The position numbers and the translations under genes were made by a program. Source: an uncultured Oscillospiraceae bacterium (lineage in GTDB: Bacteria; Bacillota; Clostridia; Oscillospirales; Oscillospiraceae). Taken from it: a DNA stretch of 64,000 nucleotides. How positions within the stretch are numbered: position 1 is the first letter of the stretch; the number at the start of each line of letters is the position of its first letter. Where the stretch lies: assembly GCA_947629915.1 (NCBI GenBank), contig CANRFN010000016.1:1-64000 (forward strand). The letters are read 5' to 3'. Shown one piece after another: positions 24,965-33,266 of this stretch. The notes below the pieces were generated by a model. The model saw nothing but the letters and a program-made list of their open reading frames with translations, ran no database searches and had not been told where the DNA came from.

Positions 24965-26161
24965 TCAGAGGTACAGCATCTCAGAGTACGCCATGATGAA
25001 GGGGCCAACGCCCTTACCCTCGTCCGTGAGGTAGTACTCGGGCAGCTCGTAGTTGTTCTTGCCGTTGCCGGAGGCCTTGAGGTAGATGTCTGTGAGGTGG
25101 CCGCCGATGAGCTTCTGCTCTACGATGGCGGTGAAGGCCTGGACGGCGGCGTCCTTGTATGCGGGGTCCAGCCAGCCCTTGCGGATGCCCTTCAGGATGG
25201 TGTACACCATCATGGAGGTGCCGGAGACCTCCAGCCGGTTGGTCTCCGTCTCCGGCCAGTCTGCCACGTTGGTCCAGAGGCCGCTGTCCTTCTGCACCCG
25301 GACCATGCCGTCCACGAAGGTCTTGAGGGCGGCCTTTCGGGCGGGGAGGTATTCCGCCGGGAGCACCTCCATCACGTCCACCATGGCCATGCCGTACCAT
25401 CCCATGGCCCGGGTCCAGTGATAGGGACAGACATCGTCTTTGCTGTTGCCGGCGTGGCAATAGAGGCCGTCCTCCGCCAGCAGCGTGTCTGCCACCCAGT
25501 CTAGCCGCTCCTGGACCAGAGCCAGCTGCTTCCGGTCTCCCGTGCGGGCGGCAAAGCTGGAGAGGAAGGGCTGCAGCATGTAGATGCCGTCCAGCCACAC
25601 CTTATACTTGGGAGATTTCCCCTTGGCCCAGGAGTGCCAGTAGTTATGGCCCAGGGCCGCCTCGGAGTACTCCACCGGGACGATGTTGCCGTGGGAGTTC
25701 ACATGGGTCTCATCCGTGAGGTCCCGATACAGCTCCCGGCAGATCTCCATGTAGACATCGTCCCCGGTGGACATGGCCAGAAGGAGATAGGCGGTCTTGT
25801 AGCAGTCCGCGCCGTGGTGGTCCACGTAGCCCGCCAGGCGGGGGTTCAGGTGGTGGCTGCCGTCCGGGGCGGTCTCGATCATGGCGTCCAGATAGCGGCG
25901 GATGTAGTCCAGATAGACAGCGCCGGCGGAGGGGTCCTGCTGGGCGATGTCGTAGAGGCCCTGCATGATCACGCCGTTGTAGTAGGACCAGTCGAAGAGA
26001 TAGGGGTGTTCTGCGGGGTTGCGGTGCTCGTTGTCCCAGGAGAAGAAGCGGTGCTCATCGGACACCACGGCCTCTGGGATGTTCTCCTCGGAGTAGATGG
26101 TGAGGGCATCGATGAAAGTGCGGGACTTCTCCATCGCCGCCTGGATACGTGCGGAATTCAT
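24965..26161 (-). CDS. Glycoside hydrolase family 88/105 (unsaturated uronyl hydrolase)
   Basis: The 398-residue protein has the (alpha/alpha)6-barrel pattern of YteR/YesR-type hydrolases: DWSYYNGVIMQGLYDI, KYKVWLDGIYMLQPFL with the catalytic-type aspartate, and CPYHWTRAMGWYGMAMVDV. These enzymes remove the 4,5-unsaturated uronic acid left by polysaccharide lyases from rhamnogalacturonan or host glycans, releasing it by hydration of the double bond. No signal peptide is seen, so it acts in the cytoplasm on imported disaccharides. AAGGAG precedes the start. No lyase or sugar transporter is adjacent. Confidence 0.85.
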   Translation of the reverse strand: MNSARIQAAMEKSRTFIDALTIYSEENIPEAVVSDEHRFFSWDNEHRNPAEHPYLFDWSYYNGVIMQGLYDIAQQDPSAGAVYLDYIRRYLDAMIETAPDGSHHLNPRLAGYVDHHGADCYKTAYLLLAMSTGDDVYMEICRELYRDLTDETHVNSHGNIVPVEYSEAALGHNYWHSWAKGKSPKYKVWLDGIYMLQPFLSSFAARTGDRKQLALVQERLDWVADTLLAEDGLYCHAGNSKDDVCPYHWTRAMGWYGMAMVDVMEVLPAEYLPARKAALKTFVDGMVRVQKDSGLWTNVADWPETETNRLEVSGTSMMVYTILKGIRKGWLDPAYKDAAVQAFTAIVEQKLIGGHLTDIYLKASGNGKNNYELPEYYLTDEGKGVGPFIMAYSEMLYL

Positions 26162-26242
26162 AGGGCGCAGGACTCCTTTCTTTGTTCTGGGGATGCTCTG
26201 CCGCGGGCAGGGAAGTGCTGGGATGGGGATGCGGAGAGAAGT

Positions 26243-26911
26243 TCAGGCCTCTCCGCTCCACTCGGCGAGAAACTCGTCCACGAAGGCGTGCATCACCTGG
26301 TCCCGGTGTTCCGCCAGGGCTTTGGCGCAGCGGGTGTTCATCATGTCCTTCAGCAGGAACAGCTTCTCGTGGAAGTGGTTGATGGTGCAGGACTGGGATT
26401 TGGCGTAGGCGGCGGCGTCCATGTGCAGTTGGGGCGCCTCCTCCGGGAGATACATGGCTCTCCCCCGGCTGCCGCCGTACGCAAAGGCCCTGCCGATGCC
26501 GATGGCCCCGATGGCGTCCAGCCGGTCTGCGTCCTGGACGCACATGCCCTCAACGGTGGAGGGGGCCACGGAGTCTGTGCCCTGGAAGGAGACCTCGTCA
26601 AGGATGGTGCGGACCCGCTGGATGGTGGCCTCCTCAAAGCCGTATCCCCGCATCAGGGAGACCGCTTTGGCCTTGTTCTGGTAGGTCTCCGGGGAGAGCT
26701 TGCGGTCGTCCACATCGTGGAGAAGGGCCGCCAGGGAGACGATGTCCAGGTCCGCGTGCTCCTCCTGGGCGATGCGCACCGCCAGACGATACACCCGCAT
26801 GGTGTGGTGGAAGTCGTGGCCGCTGCTGTCTGCGGCGAAGATAGCCTGCAGTTTTTCCTGGAGGTCTGCCAGAATGGCGTCCACGGGCTGCTTTCCGGTG
26901 CTGGGTTCCAT
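26243..26911 (-). CDS. HD-domain phosphohydrolase (YpgQ/YedJ-like)
   Basis: The 222-residue protein shows the HD metal site: H in DFHHTMRVYRLA, the HD doublet in LAALLHDVDDRKL, and the later aspartate in CVQDADRLDAIGAIG followed by GRAFAYGG. This layout is that of the YpgQ/YedJ group of small metal-dependent nucleotide phosphohydrolases. The start has AAAGGAG upstream. The substrate is unknown. Confidence 0.85.
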   Translation of the reverse strand: MEPSTGKQPVDAILADLQEKLQAIFAADSSGHDFHHTMRVYRLAVRIAQEEHADLDIVSLAALLHDVDDRKLSPETYQNKAKAVSLMRGYGFEEATIQRVRTILDEVSFQGTDSVAPSTVEGMCVQDADRLDAIGAIGIGRAFAYGGSRGRAMYLPEEAPQLHMDAAAYAKSQSCTINHFHEKLFLLKDMMNTRCAKALAEHRDQVMHAFVDEFLAEWSGEA

Positions 26912-26947
26912 GGGAAGCTCCTTTCTCAGGGGGGAGATGGGGAGAGC

Positions 26948-27499
26948 TCAGACTTCTCCCTTCAGATGTACCGCACGCACCGTGTGGCCGGTGGCGGGGA
27001 CGAAGATTTCAAAGACGTCTTTTGTGCGCAAGCGCAGGCTGGAGGTGTTGATGCAAGGGTGGCAGCCCACATATTCGGCGGCCAGCACATCTTCATCCAC
27101 CAGCAGCTGGACGGCGTGGGCGGTGTCGTTCATGAGGCCCATCACGGACACGGAGCCGGGCTCGATGTCCAGATAGCGCCGCATGTGTTCGGCATCTGCA
27201 AAAGATAGCCGGGAGCTGCCGATCTGGGCGGAGAGCTCCTTGGTCTTGAACACCTTGTCGTCCGGGATCATCAGCAGGTAGAAGGCGGTCTGCTGCCGGT
27301 TGCAGAGAAACAGGTTCTTACAGATCACCGCCTGGAGGGCGTCATCGATCTGGCGGCAGACCTCCATGGTGGCCGCCGGCGCGTGGTCTACCCGCTGGTA
27401 CGGGATGCCCAGCCGGTCCAGGGTGTCGTAGACGCGGAGTTCTTTCTCCAGCCGCCCGGTGGGATCGAGGGGGCGGCCGGTTTGCAGGGTGAGGGACAT
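26948..27499 (-). CDS. YbaK/ProX-type prolyl-tRNA editing protein
   Basis: Starting at ATG 27499 behind AAGGGAG, the product has 183 residues. It shows the YbaK/ProXp pattern: IPYQRVDHAPAATMEV, the lysine in AVICKNLFLCN, the strand DKVFKTKELSAQIG, GSVSVMGLMND and GCHPCINTSSLRL. Family members hydrolyse mis-acylated Ala- or Cys-tRNA(Pro) in trans. A tRNA-Pro gene lies 3 kb away, which may be coincidence. It is the first gene of the leftward cluster and has its own promoter. Confidence 0.88.
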   Translation of the reverse strand: MSLTLQTGRPLDPTGRLEKELRVYDTLDRLGIPYQRVDHAPAATMEVCRQIDDALQAVICKNLFLCNRQQTAFYLLMIPDDKVFKTKELSAQIGSSRLSFADAEHMRRYLDIEPGSVSVMGLMNDTAHAVQLLVDEDVLAAEYVGCHPCINTSSLRLRTKDVFEIFVPATGHTVRAVHLKGEV

Positions 27500-27587
27500 G
27501 GTGGGAATCTCCCTTTCTGGAGAGGAATGCTGTTTGGGGCGGGCCAAGCTCCCAGGGCAGAGCGCGTTTCGGGGATCGGCCCACGAA

Positions 27588-27616
27588 ACTATATCACAGG
27601 TTGCCCGGGGTGTACA
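27588..27616 (-). promoter_or_regulatory. Promoter of the leftward editing-protein cluster
   Basis: Reading leftward, TGTACA (27616-27611), a 17-base spacer and TATAGT (27593-27588), about 90 bases before the start codon at 27499. Confidence 0.6.
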
Positions 27617-27646
27617 GCCTGCCCGGCAAATTTCGGGAAATTGCGG

Positions 27647-27675
27647 TTGTGCCGCCGGGGCCTTTGGTGTACAAT
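27647..27675 (+). promoter_or_regulatory. Promoter of the rightward 137-residue protein gene
   Basis: TTGTGC (27647-27652), a 17-base spacer and TACAAT (27670-27675). It is divergent from the promoter of the editing-protein gene, with about 30 bases between the two -35 boxes. Confidence 0.65.
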
Positions 27676-27726
27676 CCGCTGGAGAACCAGTGCGGTGCGG
27701 AAACCGCAATACGGAAGGAGATCCCT

Positions 27727-28140
27727 ATGGACGAAGACATGACCCAGCGAAAAAAGCTGTCTGAAGACGAGTATGAGCAGCACTGCCAGGAGAACGAGGC
27801 GCGGAATAAGCCGTTTCTGGAGCTGTTCCGGGAAGAGCTCACCAAGGCGGGGCTGTCTCCCAAGACCATCAAGCGGTACGTGGAAAACGCCGAATTCTAC
27901 CTCAACGAGTACCTGACGTATGAGGAGATCGTGCCCATGGAACAGGGACCGGGCAAGGTATTCACTTTTCTGGACAGCTGGTTTGATCGGAAGTGCCTCT
28001 GGGCCTCAGAGGACGAGACCCGGAAGATGGGCACCAGCATCAAGCGGTTCTACAAAATCATGATGGAGCACGGCCTGATCTCAGAGGACGACTTCGAGTT
28101 CCTCAAGGCGGACATCAAGGCCGCGCTGTCCTATCTGTGA
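27727..28140 (+). CDS. Small protein with integrase core-binding-like fold
   Basis: ATG 27727 follows GGAAGGAG with ideal spacing. The 137-residue, all-helical protein contains LSPKTIKRYVENAEFYLNEYL, which resembles the SAM-like core-binding domain at the N-terminus of tyrosine recombinases, but there is no catalytic domain (no R-H-R-Y) and none follows. It is therefore not an active recombinase. It precedes an HD-domain gene by 28 bases, so the two probably share a transcript. The function is unknown. Confidence 0.55.
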   Translation: MDEDMTQRKKLSEDEYEQHCQENEARNKPFLELFREELTKAGLSPKTIKRYVENAEFYLNEYLTYEEIVPMEQGPGKVFTFLDSWFDRKCLWASEDETRKMGTSIKRFYKIMMEHGLISEDDFEFLKADIKAALSYL

Positions 28141-28168
28141 GCGGAGACAGCAGGGGAGGATGAGAGAA

Positions 28169-28792
28169 ATGGCAGAACAGACTGGGAACAGAGAGGGGCG
28201 CTCCCTCACGGTGCCGGAGGCCTACGCCCTGCTCACCGAGGGACTGGAGAACCCGGAGAGCCTGGGGTACGTCACCCACTGTAGGTATGTGGGGCGGCTT
28301 GCCGGGATGATCGCAGGGGAGCTGGGGCTGGACCCGGAGTACGCCGAGGTCCTGGGCACCCTCCATGACATCGGCCGGAAACTGGAGCCCGCCCGCCACG
28401 TCTACGCCGGATATGTGCACCTTCGGGAGCGGGGGTATCCGGATTACGCGGACATCTGCCTCACCCACTCCTACCTTATGAATGACATAGACTGCACCGC
28501 CGGGCGGACCTATCCCCGGGACCGGGAGGAGTTTCCCTTCCTGGAGCGGTTTGTCCGGGAGCACCAGAACACCCCCTACGATGAGATTATCCAGGTCTGC
28601 GACCTCCTCTGCACCAGCGCCGGCGGCCTTACCCTGGAGCAGCGGCTGCAGGACATCGAGTCCCGGAAGGGCCGCCACGCCAAGTCTCAGTACCACTACG
28701 AGATGGCCAAGGCCCAGAAGGAGCGCATCGAGGCGCAGCTGGGCCACTCCATCTACGACTTCTATCCCCAGTTGAACGGCACCTCCGCCTGA
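28169..28792 (+). CDS. HD-domain protein
   Basis: ATG 28169 is preferred over ATG 28160 because GGGGAGG directly abuts the upstream ATG. The 207-residue product has H in YVTHCRYVGRLA, the HD doublet in LGTLHDIGRKL, and further metal-type residues in ICLTHSYL and VCDLLCT. It belongs to the HD phosphohydrolase superfamily; the substrate cannot be told. Its stop is one base from the stop of the convergent aldehyde dehydrogenase gene. Confidence 0.8.
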   Translation: MAEQTGNREGRSLTVPEAYALLTEGLENPESLGYVTHCRYVGRLAGMIAGELGLDPEYAEVLGTLHDIGRKLEPARHVYAGYVHLRERGYPDYADICLTHSYLMNDIDCTAGRTYPRDREEFPFLERFVREHQNTPYDEIIQVCDLLCTSAGGLTLEQRLQDIESRKGRHAKSQYHYEMAKAQKERIEAQLGHSIYDFYPQLNGTSA

Positions 28793-28793
28793 C

Positions 28794-30167
28794 TCAGCGG
28801 AGAAACAGCTTGGCCAGGGCCAGGTAGGGCCTGTGGTGGTAGGGCTGATACCGGATGGGAATGTCCATCCAGCTCTTCTTGTCCAGGATGCTCCGGGTGT
28901 GGGAGAAGGCGTTGAAACCGTCCCGCCCGTGATAGGAGCCCATGCCGCTCTCCCCCACGCCGCCGAACCCCATGTTGCAGGTGGCCAGGTGGATCACGGT
29001 GTCGTTGATGCACATGCCGCCGGAGGGAATCCGGTCCTTCACCGCGGCGATGCGGGCCCTGTCCTGGGAGAAGAGATACAGGGCCAGCGGCTTCTGCCGG
29101 TCCTGGAGCAGGGTGTAGATATCGGAGAAGCGATCATAGGTGAGCACCGGGAGAATGGGGCCGAAGATCTCCTCTCCCATCACGGGGTCAGACCAGGAGA
29201 CATGGTCCATCAGGGTGGGCTCGATTTGCAGGGCGGCAGGATCAGAACTGCCGCCCTTTACGATTTTCGCGGGGTCCAGAAGGCCCATCAGGCGGTTGTA
29301 GTGCTTCTCCGAGACGATGCGACCGTAGTCTGGGTTGCGGAGCGGGGTGGCGCCGTACTGCCGCACCATCTCCTCCTGCAGCAGCTGGAGGAGCTTGTCT
29401 TTCACCGAGGCGGCGCAGAGGATGTAGTCCGGAGCCACGCAGGTCTGGCCGCAGTTCAGGTACTTGCCAAAGACGATCCGCCTCGCCGCCATGGGGAGAT
29501 TGGCGGTCTCGTCCACGATGCAGGGGCTCTTGCCGCCCAGCTCCAATACCGCCGGGGTGAGGTGTTCGGCGCAGTGCCGGAGGACCTCCTTGCCCACCGC
29601 CTGGCTGCCGGTGAAGAACACGAGGTCGAACTTCTGCTCCAGCAGCGCCGCGTTCTCCTGCCGCCCGCCGGTTACCACCGCCACGTACTCCGGGGGAAAG
29701 CAGGACGCCACCAGGTCTGCCACCAATGCGCTGGTGGCGGGGGAGTACGCGCTGGGCTTCAATACCACGGTGTTGCCTGCGGCGATGGCGTCTGCCAGGG
29801 GCTCGATGGTGAGGAGAAACGGGTAGTTCCAGGGGCTCATGATGAGCACAGTGCCGTAGGGCATGGGCTTTACCGAGCTTCTGGCGGGGAACTGGGCCAG
29901 TGCGGTGGGCACCGTCTTCTCCCTGGCGTACTCTCTCACATGGCGGAGCATGTAGCTGATCTCGGAGAGGGCCATGCCGGACTCGCAGAGATAGCCCTCA
30001 AAGGCGGACTTGCCCAGATCCTGCTGCAGGGCCGCGGTGATGTCCTTCTCCCTCGCTCGGACCGCCTCCCGGAGCTTGGTGAGCTGCCGGATGCGGTAGT
30101 CCACATGCAGGGTTACCCCGGTGGCGAAAAACTGTCTCTGCTTTTGGATGATGTCTGTGATGTCCAT
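28794..30167 (-). CDS. NAD(P)-dependent aldehyde dehydrogenase
   Basis: ATG 30167 follows GGGAGG. The 457-residue protein is a class-3-like aldehyde dehydrogenase: MSPWNYPFLLTIEPL, the cofactor lysine in TVVLKPSAYSP, FTGSQAVGKEVLR, the general-base glutamate in LELGGKSP and the catalytic cysteine in NCGQTCVAPDY. Length and the lack of a C-terminal hydrophobic anchor fit soluble YwdH-type enzymes, which oxidise medium or long-chain aldehydes. It stands alone with its own promoter. Confidence 0.93.
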   Translation of the reverse strand: MDITDIIQKQRQFFATGVTLHVDYRIRQLTKLREAVRAREKDITAALQQDLGKSAFEGYLCESGMALSEISYMLRHVREYAREKTVPTALAQFPARSSVKPMPYGTVLIMSPWNYPFLLTIEPLADAIAAGNTVVLKPSAYSPATSALVADLVASCFPPEYVAVVTGGRQENAALLEQKFDLVFFTGSQAVGKEVLRHCAEHLTPAVLELGGKSPCIVDETANLPMAARRIVFGKYLNCGQTCVAPDYILCAASVKDKLLQLLQEEMVRQYGATPLRNPDYGRIVSEKHYNRLMGLLDPAKIVKGGSSDPAALQIEPTLMDHVSWSDPVMGEEIFGPILPVLTYDRFSDIYTLLQDRQKPLALYLFSQDRARIAAVKDRIPSGGMCINDTVIHLATCNMGFGGVGESGMGSYHGRDGFNAFSHTRSILDKKSWMDIPIRYQPYHHRPYLALAKLFLR

Positions 30168-30218
30168 GCCGATACCTCCCGATGGCCATATGAGACGGCC
30201 GATTTTTGCGTTTTTGTT

Positions 30219-30247
30219 AGAATACTCCATTCCGTGGGCGTTGTCCA
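30219..30247 (-). promoter_or_regulatory. Promoter of the aldehyde dehydrogenase gene
   Basis: Reading leftward, TGGACA (30247-30242), a 17-base spacer and TATTCT (30224-30219), about 50 bases before the start codon. Confidence 0.6.
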
Positions 30248-30360
30248 GAGCGGTTTTGGCATGTTTTTGCATCTCTACGGGATGAAACGGGCCGGGTGAG
30301 GAGAGCGCGGTCCAAAAATCTTGGGTGCGCGTTAGATTGTGCTGTAAGGTTGGGGGAGCA

Positions 30361-30969
30361 ATGCCGTCTATGAGGGTGAAGGATCCTTCAGACTGGGAAG
30401 GGGGAACCCCATTGGAAGACAACGAAATTGTGGCGCTGTTCTTGGAGCGAGATCCCCGGGCCCTGGCAGCCGCTGCAGACAAGTACAGCGCGTACTGCCG
30501 TGCGGTGGCAGACCATATTCTCCGCAGCCCGGAGGACACCGAGGAGTGCCTCAACGACACCTGGCTCCGGGCCTGGAACGCCATACCGCCCCAAAAACCT
30601 CGGAACCTGAAGCTCTTTCTGGCCCGCATCGCCCGCAACCTAGCCCTGGACCGGTACAGCGCCAGGCGGGCGGAGAAGCGGGGCGGGGGAGAGATGGAAC
30701 TGGTGCTGGACGAGCTGGCGGAGTGCCTGCCGGACCACACCGATGTGGAGCGGGAATATGAGGGCCGGGAACTGGAGCAGTTTGTCCGCTCCTTTGTCCG
30801 GGGCCTGCCAGTGCGGGAGGGCAACGTGTTTGTCCGCCGGTACTTCTACGCGGAGTCTGTCGCTGAGATCGGGAGGCGGTACGGCCTCACCGATAACCAC
30901 GTCATGGTGATCCTCTCCCGGACCAGAGCGAAACTCAGAAAACAGCTCAAGAAGGAGGGCTATCTTTGA
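30361..30969 (+). CDS. ECF RNA polymerase sigma factor
   Basis: From ATG 30361 the product has 202 residues, with region 2 (DTEECLNDTWLRAWNAIPP and LFLARIARNLALDRYSARR) and region 4 (GNVFVRRYFYAESVAEIGRRYGL, then VMVILSRTRAKLRKQL). ATG 30370 is an alternative start at better distance from GGGGGAG. The stop overlaps the start of the next gene (TTTGA), which encodes a membrane protein that is its probable antagonist. Confidence 0.88.
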   Translation: MPSMRVKDPSDWEGGTPLEDNEIVALFLERDPRALAAAADKYSAYCRAVADHILRSPEDTEECLNDTWLRAWNAIPPQKPRNLKLFLARIARNLALDRYSARRAEKRGGGEMELVLDELAECLPDHTDVEREYEGRELEQFVRSFVRGLPVREGNVFVRRYFYAESVAEIGRRYGLTDNHVMVILSRTRAKLRKQLKKEGYL

Positions 30970-32411
30970 ACCGCGATGATTTGATGCGGGCCATGTCCGC
31001 CGTGGACGATGACATCCTGCTGCGGAGCGAGCAGCCTGCGGCAACAAAACGGTGGCCTGTGATGCGCCGCTGGGCTGCCTTGGCCGCCTGCCTGGCATTG
31101 GTGCTGGGCCTCACCGGCCTCGGCATCGCCGCCGAGGCCAAGGAGTACGGGGAGGCCGTAGCATTTTTTGAGGAGAACGACCTGCCCCTGGAGGGACTCA
31201 GCCGGGCAGAGGTGAAGGCCGTGTACCGGGACATCACCACCCAGCACTTCTCCCTGGACAAGACCGCCGAGGTGATTCAGAAGAGCGTTCCCGGCGGGGA
31301 GATCCTGCAGCGGGCGCCCACCGCAGAGGAGATGCGGGACTACTGGAACAGCCGGGAAAACAGACCGGAGACACCGGCGTCCGGGACCACCTACACCCTG
31401 GACTACGTGTACCGGGAGGACAAGACCATGGGCTTTGACGTGCTGGAGAAGAGCGTGCTGCGCTGCAGCGCGGACGGCAAAGCGCTCTGGAGCGCGGAGT
31501 TCCCGGAGTTCAGCGCGGACGGCTATCAGGCATTCCCAAATCAGAACCGGGTGCTGGTCTGGGGGAGAACCCCCACCTGGAGCAGCGAGCAGACCACCCT
31601 CGCCTGGGTGGCATGCCTGGACGGGGACGGCAACCGGCTGTGGGTCCGGGAGCTGGACCACGGCTTCGAAGATGAGCACGGCAGCGCGGTGCTGGAGAAT
31701 GATGACGGCACCTGGGCGGTGATCAGCAGGGGCGATTTCAAATACCTGTGCCTCACCACCCTCAGTGTAGACGGCGAGGAGCTGGCCTTTGCCAAAAATG
31801 AGATCGGCAACCTGGGGATCTGGAACGCGGTTCGGCTGGGAGACGGCTACCTGGTGCAGGTGGGGAATTACACCGGAGAGAACGGGGCGCGGCTGGTCAA
31901 GCTGAGCCCGGATGGCGAGATTGCGGACCAGTTTTCCTACAGCGGACCAGACTGCGTCTACACCATCACCGATATGGCGGAATTCGGCGGACAGGTCTAT
32001 CTCTCCGCCTATGCCGTGCCCAGGAAGGGCGATGAGCCTCCAAACTATGAGCTGGACGGCCTGTGGGAACAGATCGATGCGCTCTCGGACCAGTATGGCA
32101 TGGCGATCCCCACGGAGGAGCTGACGCCGCTGCTGCGGGAACACTACACCGCAGTGCTGCTGCTCTGCAATCCGGAGGGCGGCGAGCCCCAGGTGTTCTA
32201 CTCTGTTCAGGGCTCCTTTGGTGGGAAACTCACGGTAGAGGAGGACCGGCTCCTGTGGGATGTGGAGAGCATCGTATCCTCTCTCTACTCGCCATACACC
32301 AACTCCTATAGTTTGTGCGGGGACTGCGAGATCTTCCGATACGCCTTTGACAGCAATGGCACCCTGGCGGACACGGTGGAGACCGGCACCTACAAGACCT
32401 TCAAGCGATAA
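30966..32411 (+). CDS. Membrane protein, probable anti-sigma factor with external propeller-like domain
   Basis: TTG 30966 overlaps the sigma stop codon and AAGGAGG lies upstream. The 481-residue protein has a short cytoplasmic part opening MNRDDLMRAMSAVDDDILLRSE, one transmembrane helix (about residues 36-57) and a long exterior with repeated tryptophan/aspartate blades (ADGKALWSAEFPEF, DGDGNRLWVREL), like a beta-propeller. Cytoplasmic helix plus one membrane pass plus sensor domain, coupled to an ECF sigma gene, suggests an anti-sigma factor. The ligand is unknown. Confidence 0.65.
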   Translation: MNRDDLMRAMSAVDDDILLRSEQPAATKRWPVMRRWAALAACLALVLGLTGLGIAAEAKEYGEAVAFFEENDLPLEGLSRAEVKAVYRDITTQHFSLDKTAEVIQKSVPGGEILQRAPTAEEMRDYWNSRENRPETPASGTTYTLDYVYREDKTMGFDVLEKSVLRCSADGKALWSAEFPEFSADGYQAFPNQNRVLVWGRTPTWSSEQTTLAWVACLDGDGNRLWVRELDHGFEDEHGSAVLENDDGTWAVISRGDFKYLCLTTLSVDGEELAFAKNEIGNLGIWNAVRLGDGYLVQVGNYTGENGARLVKLSPDGEIADQFSYSGPDCVYTITDMAEFGGQVYLSAYAVPRKGDEPPNYELDGLWEQIDALSDQYGMAIPTEELTPLLREHYTAVLLLCNPEGGEPQVFYSVQGSFGGKLTVEEDRLLWDVESIVSSLYSPYTNSYSLCGDCEIFRYAFDSNGTLADTVETGTYKTFKR

Positions 32412-32425
32412 GCAGGAACATCACG

Positions 32426-32472
32426 GCAGGCGGCAGGGCCGCCGGGGATACCCCGGCGGCCCTGCCGCCTGC
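32426..32472. terminator. Very long perfect hairpin (22-bp stem)
   Basis: A perfect 22-bp inverted repeat (32426-32447 with 32451-32472), almost all G and C, with a 3-nt ATA loop, lies 14 bases after the anti-sigma stop. There is no T run beyond TCCATTTC, so it may be a terminator of the GC-rich kind, an mRNA 3' stabiliser or a dispersed palindromic element. Confidence 0.65.
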
Positions 32473-32612
32473 TCCATTTCAGAAGGTGCCATTGGGGAAT
32501 GCACCGTTTGGGGGGCATTCTTGCACCAAGAGAGCGAAAATTTGGTGGAAACAGACAGCACAAGGGTGCAAAAAAGTTCACAAACGTTTGCCGCTGTTGT
32601 GGAAAGAAAAGG

Positions 32613-32641
32613 TTGCACCATGGGCGCCTGGGTGGTATCAT
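32613..32641 (+). promoter_or_regulatory. Promoter of the carbonic anhydrase gene
   Basis: TTGCAC (32613-32618), a 17-base spacer and TATCAT (32636-32641), about 30 bases before the start codon. Confidence 0.6.
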
Positions 32642-32675
32642 GGGGAGCACCATTTCAACAGAGGGGGATGTTACA

Positions 32676-33239
32676 ATGAGCCATGCTACCGCAATGAGCG
32701 CGGCCGCTGCCCTGGAAAAACTGAAAGAGGGCAACCGGCGCTATCTGGAATCGAAGACCAATCCGGGGGACATCTCACCAGAGCTGCGGGCCCACACCTG
32801 CCAGCACGGCCAGAATCCGTATGCCGTGGTGATCACCTGCTCGGACAGCCGGGTGATCCCGGAGAGCATTTTCAGCGCTGGCATCGGCGAGATCTTCACC
32901 ATCCGGGTGGCCGGCAACGTGATGGACAACCACCAGATGGGCAGCATTGAGTACGCCGCCGATCACCTTGGCTGCAAACTGGTTGTGGTGCTTGGTCACG
33001 ACCACTGCGGCGCCGTGGGGGCGGCCCTGGGCAACGAGCCCCTCACCCCGTTTGTCCAGACCATTGTGGACGAGATCCGCAAGGCCGTGGGGACAGAGAC
33101 GGATCCCAATGCGGCCTCCTGCAAGAATGTCCGCCAGAGCGTGGCGTACATCCGGTCGCGGGACGGCGGCCGGGGCCTCACCGTGTGCGGGGCCATGTAT
33201 CACATCCAGGACGGCCGGGTAGAATTCCTCGAGGACTGA
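32676..33239 (+). CDS. Beta-class carbonic anhydrase
   Basis: ATG 32676 follows GAGGGGGATG. The 187-residue protein has the zinc-binding set of beta carbonic anhydrases: Cys and Asp-Arg in TCSDSRVIPE, and His-x-x-Cys in LGHDHCGAVGAAL. It interconverts CO2 and bicarbonate in the cytoplasm, supplying carboxylases or buffering pH. The nitroreductase gene starts 28 bases downstream, so they are probably co-transcribed. Confidence 0.92.
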   Translation: MSHATAMSAAAALEKLKEGNRRYLESKTNPGDISPELRAHTCQHGQNPYAVVITCSDSRVIPESIFSAGIGEIFTIRVAGNVMDNHQMGSIEYAADHLGCKLVVVLGHDHCGAVGAALGNEPLTPFVQTIVDEIRKAVGTETDPNAASCKNVRQSVAYIRSRDGGRGLTVCGAMYHIQDGRVEFLED

Positions 33240-33266
33240 CCTGCAATCGGGAAGGGGACGTTTGGC

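Noticed and set aside
25634-27208. A 524-residue rightward open frame opposite the GH88/105 and HD genes
   Set aside because: It spans two genes and their gap on the other strand, and its low-complexity Val/Gly/His composition is a product of GC-rich antisense.
27727-28140. Phage integrase or prophage marker
   Set aside because: Only a core-binding-like fold is visible. There is no catalytic tyrosine recombinase domain, no attachment repeat at the nearby tRNA-Pro and no phage genes.
28833-30299. A 488-residue rightward frame opposite the aldehyde dehydrogenase gene
   Set aside because: The leftward frame has every aldehyde dehydrogenase motif; the rightward one has none.
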